Positions 58,580-64,000 of a DNA stretch of 64,000 nucleotides are shown piece after piece (within the stretch, counting starts at the first letter, position 1; every line of letters starts with the position of its first letter). The stretch is from Pelosinus fermentans_B (lineage in GTDB: Bacteria; Bacillota; Negativicutes; DSM-13327): contig DAMATJ010000012.1 of NCBI GenBank assembly GCA_032079965.1, positions 1-64,000 of the forward strand, given 5' to 3'. A program made the translations under genes and the position numbers. The notes below the pieces were generated by a model. That model saw only the letters and a list, made by a program, of their open reading frames with translations, did not search any database and was not told the origin of the DNA.

Positions 58580-60303
58580 GTATATTCCTACGTTTATTGC
58601 AGATTATGGGTTCTTCTTGGCGGACCATGGTGATGGCAGGTCTCTTTGGTTTTTTAACCGTTGGGAGTAATATCGGATTGATGGCAGCATCTGCATATTT
58701 GATTTCTGGTGCTGCTTTGCATCCTTCTATTACAGAGTTATCCATTGCCATTGTGGGAGTGCGTTTTTTTGGAATCGCCCGGGCGGTTTTTCGTTACTTA
58801 GAACGTTATGTTTCTCATGATGCCACATTTCGTTTGTTAGGTACCGTACGGGTATGGTTTTATACAAAGTTAGAAGGTTTAGCGCCAGCCCGGCTTTTGG
58901 AATGGAGAAGCGGTGAGCTTTTTAGTGCTATCGTTAGTGATGTGGAGACGCTAAAGGAATTTTATCTTCGGGTATTGGCTCCCCCTTTCATTGCCATTTT
59001 GGTGGTAGTTGGCACATGTTTGTTTCTGGCACAATTTAATTTGGTCTTTGTCTATGTACTAACCGGTGGAGGGATATTCCTTGGGGTACTCTTGCCCCTG
59101 GCAGTTTCTCGGGCACAAAAATCTTTGGCAGAGGAGTTAGTGACGGCGAGGATGCAGATGAAAGCCCAATTGGTGGATAGTATTACAGGCATTGTGGAGC
59201 TTGCCGCTTTTGGTCAGACTCACCGCCAAGCCCAGTATATTGCGGAACTTGATGAAGAATTAGCTGGGATTCAAGGCAAGGTGGTGAACCAGGCAGGGAT
59301 GATCGATGCCCTGGGGTTATTTATCGTAAATGCTACGGTGTGGCTAGTCCTGTGGTTTGCGATACCCTTAGTGCACGGTGGCCAGTTGGAGGGTATTTAT
59401 TTGGCAGTTGTAGCCCTAACGGTACAAAGCAGCTTTGAGGCTGTACTGCCCCTGCCATTGGCAGTACACTTTTTGGCTGAAAGCATGGCAGCCGCCAGAC
59501 GGCTGTTTGGGATTATCGACCGGGTACCGGCGGTTATTGAACAGACCGAAGGTATTTTAGCCGGGAATGATGGGACGCTTACAGTAAAAGACCTAAGTTT
59601 TCGTTATCGTGCAGATGGGGCGGCAGTTTTGCGTAATATTTCCTTTACTGTTGCTTCTGGACAAAGTGTGGCGATTGTTGGTCCAAGCGGGGCAGGGAAA
59701 AGTACATTATTATACGTTTTGCTGCGATTTTGGGAGTACGAAGAAGGAAGTATCCTCCTTGGCAGTCATGAGTTAAAGAAGTATCAATCTCAAAATCTAC
59801 GGACGATGTTTAGTGTAGTATCTCAGCAAAGCCACATGTTTAATGCCAGTATTCGGGATAATATTTTACTGGCAAAACCTGATGCCAGTGAATCCGAGTT
59901 TGAGCAAGTAGTAGAGAACTCAGAGCTGACGGAGCTGCTAAAATCTCTGCCTCAAGGTTCGGATACGATGGTGGGGCAGAATGGCTTTGCCTTGTCCGGA
60001 GGGCAGCGTCAGCGCATTGCTATTGCCCGGGCTTTACTGCGGAATGCTCCTATTCTCATTTTAGATGAACCAACTGTTGGACTTGATTCTTTAACAGAAG
60101 AGGCTGTTATGGGGACTCTTGCCAAGTTAATGGCTGGGCGTACTACGATTTTGATCACCCATCGCTTGACTGGTCTTAAGCATATAGATACTATTTTTGT
60201 GCTTGAGGCTGGAAGGATTATTGAGCAGGGGACCCAGGAAGAATTATTGGAAAATGAAGGATTATTTCATCAGTTATGGCATTTACAGCATGATGTGGTA
60301 TAA
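58576..60303 (+). CDS. cydC: thiol reductant ABC exporter subunit CydC
   Basis: 575 residues with the same layout as CydD: membrane helices to about residue 320, Walker A GPSGAGKST, signature LSGGQRQR, Walker B ILILDEPTVGLDS and switch His in LITHRLT. The N-terminus (SSWRTMVMAGLFGFLTVGSNIGLMAASAYLISGAALHPSI region) is typical of CydC. It forms a heterodimer with CydD in the membrane. It starts at the ATGA overlap with the cydD stop, so equal amounts are made. Confidence 0.9.
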   Translation: MSIFLRLLQIMGSSWRTMVMAGLFGFLTVGSNIGLMAASAYLISGAALHPSITELSIAIVGVRFFGIARAVFRYLERYVSHDATFRLLGTVRVWFYTKLEGLAPARLLEWRSGELFSAIVSDVETLKEFYLRVLAPPFIAILVVVGTCLFLAQFNLVFVYVLTGGGIFLGVLLPLAVSRAQKSLAEELVTARMQMKAQLVDSITGIVELAAFGQTHRQAQYIAELDEELAGIQGKVVNQAGMIDALGLFIVNATVWLVLWFAIPLVHGGQLEGIYLAVVALTVQSSFEAVLPLPLAVHFLAESMAAARRLFGIIDRVPAVIEQTEGILAGNDGTLTVKDLSFRYRADGAAVLRNISFTVASGQSVAIVGPSGAGKSTLLYVLLRFWEYEEGSILLGSHELKKYQSQNLRTMFSVVSQQSHMFNASIRDNILLAKPDASESEFEQVVENSELTELLKSLPQGSDTMVGQNGFALSGGQRQRIAIARALLRNAPILILDEPTVGLDSLTEEAVMGTLAKLMAGRTTILITHRLTGLKHIDTIFVLEAGRIIEQGTQEELLENEGLFHQLWHLQHDVV

Positions 60304-60428
60304 TATTCAAGAAAAAGATTATATACGATGCATTAAAAAACTTGTATAGTAATTGTTATGCAATTAGAAATACATGTTAATCAGTAGTATATTATAGATT
60401 GCTTATGATAGGAGATGGAGTAGGAAGT

Positions 60429-61115
60429 ATGCTGGAGGCCTTATTTTTTGTAGAAAAAAATTGCCCTATTTGTCATGAAACGTTTCAGGTAACACGGGTG
60501 CGGTCCCGCTTGGTAATGATGAAGCAGGATTCGGATTTTTGTTCTTATTATAAAGATATCAATCCTTATTATTATAAAATCTGGATGTGTCCCCATTGTG
60601 GCTATGCGGCACAGGATAATTATTTTGAAGAAATTCAGCCTGCGGCGGCAGAGCGCATACAAGGATTTTTTGCAGACCGGAATATAAAAATTGATTTAAG
60701 TGGGACACGCAGCAGGGAACAGGGCATTGTAAGTCATCAATTGGCGATTGTTTGTGCTGAATTGGCATCCGTTCCTGCCAGCAGATTGGCTGGACTGCAT
60801 ATGCGATTAGGCTGGCTGTATCGGGAGGCTAAAGCGGTAGAGCAGGAGCAAGCTACTTTGCTTAAGGCGGTTGATTATTATGAGCACGCTTTGGACAATG
60901 AAAATATGCCTGTGGGTCCAATGACGGAGTTGACGATTACCTATTTGATTGGTGATTTACTGCGTCGGACGGGTAATAGTGAGAGGGCTTTGCTGTATTT
61001 AAATAAAGTCGTTAGCAGCCCTAAAGCCAGGCAGGAAAAAAGGATTGCCGATTTAGCCCGGGATGCTTGGCAGGACGTGCGTGCCCAAAGACGTGAAAAA
61101 GAGGAAAATGCATAA
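60429..61115 (+). CDS. DUF2225 family protein
   Basis: 228 residues from ATG 60429, preceded by GAGTAGGAAG; the frame back to 60399 has no better site. Two Cys pairs, CPICHETF and CPHCGYAAQ, look like a zinc site in the first 70 residues. The rest is helical and resembles tetratricopeptide-type repeats (AIVCAELASVPASRLAGLHMRLGWLYREA; LTITYLIGDLLRRTGNSERALLYL). DUF2225 proteins of Firmicutes have no known reaction. It stands alone between cydDC and the serA T-box. Confidence 0.8.
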   Translation: MLEALFFVEKNCPICHETFQVTRVRSRLVMMKQDSDFCSYYKDINPYYYKIWMCPHCGYAAQDNYFEEIQPAAAERIQGFFADRNIKIDLSGTRSREQGIVSHQLAIVCAELASVPASRLAGLHMRLGWLYREAKAVEQEQATLLKAVDYYEHALDNENMPVGPMTELTITYLIGDLLRRTGNSERALLYLNKVVSSPKARQEKRIADLARDAWQDVRAQRREKEENA

Positions 61116-61241
61116 GCAAGATGCAGCATTTCGCCCTTTAAGTGAAAAATAGTCAAGTTCATGCAGTGAGTGTACAGTTTCAGAGAGTAAAACTTTAAAA
61201 ACTGAGGAAGGACTGGGAAAATGTTTTCTCTAAAAATACAC

Positions 61242-61270
61242 TTGACTTTCATAAGGTGATAAAATATAAT
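61242..61270 (+). promoter_or_regulatory. sigma-A promoter of the serA leader
   Basis: TTGACT (61242-61247) and TATAAT (61265-61270) are 17 bases apart, a nearly ideal promoter. It starts the T-box leader about 20 bases further on. Confidence 0.8.
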
Positions 61271-61287
61271 ATGTTTAAATTGATACA

Positions 61288-61507
61288 TGAACATGAGGAA
61301 AGGGAAATTAAGTGTGCAGGATGTACAGAGAGCCGGCGGGTGGTGTAAGTCGGTCATTTTGGCAGTTGGTTCCGCCCTGGAGTGGCTAATGATGAATTAT
61401 GACGGGTGTCGCCCGGTATAGCGATAAGAGTTGGCTATATGTGTAGCAATTTGGGTGGCAACGCGGGAATATCTCTCGTCCCTGGTGGGATGAGGGGTTT
61501 TTTTATA
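61288..61507 (+). ncRNA. T-box riboswitch, probably serine-specific
   Basis: The T-box GGGTGGCAACGCGGG is at 61453-61467. Stem I marks AGAGAGCCGGCGGGTGGTGTAAGTC are at about 61327-61350, and the terminator CTCTCGTCCC with GGGATGAGGG (61473-61496) plus seven T closes it. A likely specifier codon is UCC (Ser) at 61371-61373, just before the CUGGAGUGG segment. Uncharged tRNA-Ser would stabilise the antiterminator and allow serA to be transcribed. The specifier was placed by comparison with the usual layout, so it is less certain than the T-box itself. Confidence 0.88.
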
Positions 61508-61584
61508 TCTTTTTTTAGGATAACGTGTTTATTTATATTGAAAATGTATAAAAGTAAGATGATAATTGTATGGAGGGAATGTAA

Positions 61585-63171
61585 ATGAGAATATTAGTAA
61601 GTGATCCGGTTTCAGCACAAGGGGTAGAATTATTACAAAAAGAATATGAGGTAGATGTTAAGATAAAACTACCGATTGAGGAGTTAATAAAAATTATTCC
61701 TCAGTATGATGCTTTAGTAGTACGCAGCGAGACAAAAGTAACGAAAGCGGTTATTGAGGCAGCGGCTAATTTAAAAGTGATTGGCCGTGCTGGAGTAGGT
61801 GTTGATAATATTGATGTAGAGGCGGCTACCCAGAAAGGTATAATTGTACTTAATGCACCAGAAGGAAATACGATTGCAGCAACAGAACATACGATGGCAA
61901 TGATGCTGGCGCTGGCCCGGAATGTTCCTCAAGCTCATGCCAGCTTGAAAAATGGACAGTGGCTGCGCAGCAAGATGATGGGTGTGGAAATGCGCGGTAA
62001 AACATTAGGAATTCTAGGTCTGGGGCGTATTGGTTCAGGTGTGGCAAAAAGAGCGTTAGCAATGGAAATGAACGTTGTAGCTTATGACCCTTTTATTAAC
62101 GCAGAGCAGGCAGCAGCTATGGGGATTCAACTGCTGGAACTGGATGAAATATTCCCGTTGGCTGATTTCATTACGTTGCATTTGCCTTTTACCTCTGAAA
62201 CGAAATATCTGTTAAACAAAGAGCGTTTTGCTAAAATGAAGCCCAGTGTACGGATTATAAACTGTGCACGAGGCGGAGTCATTCATGAAGGGGATTTGGC
62301 AGAGGCTGTTGAACAAGGTATTGTAGCAGGTGCAGCAATTGATGTATTCGAAAAAGAACCTGTCAATCCTGAAAATCCGCTATTAAAGCTGGATCAGGTA
62401 ATCGTGACGCCTCATTTAGGAGCTTCTACAGCAGAAGCGCAAGTTGGTGTGGCGGTGGATGTGGCAAAAGGTATTATTGCAGCGCTGAAGGGAGAACCTA
62501 TCGCTACGGCAGTAAATATGGCACCGATTCAGTCCCATGTGCTGGAGGTCATTCGTCCGTATTTTAACTTGGCAGAAAAAATGGGTTGTTTGGCCATTAA
62601 TTTGGCTGAAGGACGTATAACAGCAGTTGATGTAGAATATAATGGGGAAATTAGTGAAGTCGATACAAAAATGCTGACCACAGCCATGATTAAAGGTTTG
62701 CTGAATTCCATTTTGACAGAGCATATTAACTATGTGAATGCTCCAGGGGTTGCAAAATCCCGCGGTATTAAAATACGGGAAGTAAAAAGTAAGGAAACGG
62801 CTAACTTTGCCAATTTGATTACTGTGCGAGTGTATACGGATAAGAAGACCCATGTTGTAGCCGGAACTTTGTTTGGACATGAAGAAGGTCGTATCGTAAT
62901 GATTGATGGATACCGGGTGGATGTTGAGCCTCAGGGCTGGCTGATTGTGGGACTTCACTTGGATCGTCCGGGAATGATCGGCTATGTGGGTACCATTTTA
63001 GGTACTGATGGGATTAATATTAACAGTATGCAGGTTGGCCGTACAGAGGTTACGGGAACCAATATTATGGTGATGAGTGTAGATTCTGATGTACCAGCAG
63101 CGACTATGCTTAAAATAAAAGCTGTGGATGGAATCTTGGGAGCAAAAATGATTAACTTTTGTGTAATTTAG
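61585..63171 (+). CDS. serA: D-3-phosphoglycerate dehydrogenase
   Basis: 528 residues, the long type with an intervening domain and C-terminal ACT domain. First step of serine synthesis: 3-phosphoglycerate to 3-phosphohydroxypyruvate with NAD. Marks: GRAGVGVDNIDVEAA, NAD motif GILGLGRIGSGVAKRAL, catalytic Arg in NCARGGVIHE, Glu in FEKEP, and His in TPHLGAST. The ACT domain (HLDRPGMIGYVGTILGTDGININ) binds serine for feedback inhibition. It is controlled by the T-box directly upstream. ATG 61585 follows TGGAGGGAATGT. Confidence 0.95.
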   Translation: MRILVSDPVSAQGVELLQKEYEVDVKIKLPIEELIKIIPQYDALVVRSETKVTKAVIEAAANLKVIGRAGVGVDNIDVEAATQKGIIVLNAPEGNTIAATEHTMAMMLALARNVPQAHASLKNGQWLRSKMMGVEMRGKTLGILGLGRIGSGVAKRALAMEMNVVAYDPFINAEQAAAMGIQLLELDEIFPLADFITLHLPFTSETKYLLNKERFAKMKPSVRIINCARGGVIHEGDLAEAVEQGIVAGAAIDVFEKEPVNPENPLLKLDQVIVTPHLGASTAEAQVGVAVDVAKGIIAALKGEPIATAVNMAPIQSHVLEVIRPYFNLAEKMGCLAINLAEGRITAVDVEYNGEISEVDTKMLTTAMIKGLLNSILTEHINYVNAPGVAKSRGIKIREVKSKETANFANLITVRVYTDKKTHVVAGTLFGHEEGRIVMIDGYRVDVEPQGWLIVGLHLDRPGMIGYVGTILGTDGININSMQVGRTEVTGTNIMVMSVDSDVPAATMLKIKAVDGILGAKMINFCVI

Positions 63172-63182
63172 GAGGAAAAAGT

Positions 63183-64000
63183 ATGGCTAGTGTAAAACCT
63201 TTCCGCGGTCTTAGACCGGCACCCGAATTGGCAGATAAAGTTGTTTCTCTGCCCTATGATGTAATGGACTCTGCTGAAGCAAGAGCCATTACATCCAAAA
63301 ATGAATTGAGTTTTTTGCGCGTTACCAAATCGGAAGTGGACCTTGCCCCTGATGTGAATCCCTATTCAGAAGAGGTATATCAAAAAGCCAATGAAAATCT
63401 TCAAGATTTTATAAAAAAAGGAATTTTAGTCCAGGATGAGAAACCTTGCTTTTATATTTATAAGCAGCAGATGGGAAGTCATACCCAGGTGGGATTAGTG
63501 GCAACGGTATCTGTTGTTGAATATAACAATAATATTATTAAGAAGCATGAATTGACCAGACCGGATAAAGAACAGGATCGAGTCAATAATATTACAGCTA
63601 CAGGGGCGCAGACGGGAGCTGTATTTATAACCTATAAAGCAAATGATCATATGAATGCTGTTATAGCCCAGGGAATGACAAAACAGCCAGTATATGATTT
63701 TGTTACCGAAGATGGAAACAGCCACACGCTGTACATTGTGGATGACGCTGTTAAAATTGAGGCAATTGAACAGGCTTTTGCCCGTATTGAGTCCTTATAT
63801 ATTGCTGATGGGCATCATCGTTCTGCTGCTGCTGCCAGGGTTTATGAAACCTGCAAGGCAAATAATCCTGATCATACTGGTGAAGAAGCATATACCAGGT
63901 TTCTAGCAGTCATTATCCCTAATACAATGACGAAGATTATGGATTATAATCGAGTTATAAAAGATTTAAATGGATTAACAGAAGAGACTTTTCTCGAAAA
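63183..64000 (+). CDS. DUF1015 family protein (cut by window end)
   Basis: At least 272 residues, open at the right edge. It begins MASVKPFRGLRPAPE with AGGAGG 8 bases upstream and only 11 bases after serA, so it is cotranscribed with serA under the serine T-box. Marks: VVSLPYDVMDS near the start, HELTRPDKEQDR near residue 125, and IADGHHRSAAAARV near residue 210, the family's conserved HH site. DUF1015 proteins of this type often follow serA in Firmicutes and are related in part to serine-kinase-like proteins, so a role in serine or phosphoserine metabolism is likely; this is inference. Confidence 0.85.
   Translation, partial: MASVKPFRGLRPAPELADKVVSLPYDVMDSAEARAITSKNELSFLRVTKSEVDLAPDVNPYSEEVYQKANENLQDFIKKGILVQDEKPCFYIYKQQMGSHTQVGLVATVSVVEYNNNIIKKHELTRPDKEQDRVNNITATGAQTGAVFITYKANDHMNAVIAQGMTKQPVYDFVTEDGNSHTLYIVDDAVKIEAIEQAFARIESLYIADGHHRSAAAARVYETCKANNPDHTGEEAYTRFLAVIIPNTMTKIMDYNRVIKDLNGLTEETFLE

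Noticed and set aside
61406..61588. 60-codon plus-strand frame in the serA leader
   Set aside because: It overlies the T-box antiterminator and terminator; RNA structure explains the sequence.

Overview
The window looks like a chromosomal segment of a low-to-mid GC Gram-positive-type anaerobe, most probably a Firmicute of the Negativicutes/Sporomusaceae type (Pelosinus-like). This placement is an inference. It rests on strong AGGAGG ribosome sites, a serine T-box, sigma-54 promoters, paired GlgC/GlgD subunits, cytochrome bd in an otherwise fermentative gene set and ferredoxin-type iron-sulfur proteins. No ribosomal marker is present to fix the species.

Region by region: (1) 1-2.8 kb is a decayed integrative element beside tRNA-Thr(CGU). 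It holds an N-terminally truncated tyrosine recombinase, an excisionase-like helix-turn-helix relic, and a RelB/DinJ-YafQ toxin-antitoxin pair whose toxin is cut by a nonsense codon. (2) 3.2-14.7 kb is an amino-acid uptake and oxidation cluster: a family-3 ABC importer, a lysine-6-dehydrogenase-like enzyme, a four-gene HcnABC-type flavin/iron-sulfur amine dehydrogenase, a semialdehyde dehydrogenase, a FadR/GntR regulator, an aminotransferase and a D-2-hydroxyacid dehydrogenase. A GntR-type palindrome lies inside its promoter. (3) 14.7-17.9 kb holds two unrecognised small genes, each with its own terminator, a CBO0543-type membrane protein, a CwlD-like amidase and an L,D-transpeptidase. (4) 18-27.8 kb looks like a sigma-54 regulon: CitMHS transporter + AtuA + AtuA-associated protein, a chemoreceptor, a sigma-54 activator, then CoA-transferase subunits and thiolase. 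Two near-perfect -24/-12 promoters and repeated TTTCT-N8-AGAAA dyads tie the two operons to the activator. (5) 28-31.5 kb has a VOC protein and a GAF/PAS/GGDEF/HD-GYP signalling protein.

(6) 31.8-48.7 kb is a complete glycogen operon with duplicated parts: glgC-glgD, two tandem glgP, glgB, a second glgC-glgD, glgA and a GH13-GH77 fusion. (7) 48.8-60.3 kb is an oxygen-handling region: an Rrf2 regulator with a perfect palindrome at its start site, cydAB, a fused FAD/Fe-S D-lactate-dehydrogenase-like protein, another L,D-transpeptidase, and cydDC. (8) 60.4-64 kb has a DUF2225 protein, a serine T-box, serA and a DUF1015 gene cut by the window end.

Gene-free stretches at 28.5, 31.5, 54.9-55.2 and 56.6 kb carry a family of long imperfect inverted repeats in two related sequence types. 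At 55 kb one type is nested inside the other, together with a third repeat. These repeats, the sigma-54 regulon around the AtuA operon, and the lysine-type oxidation cluster are the most interesting items. I saw no CRISPR array, rRNA, intact insertion sequence or replication origin.
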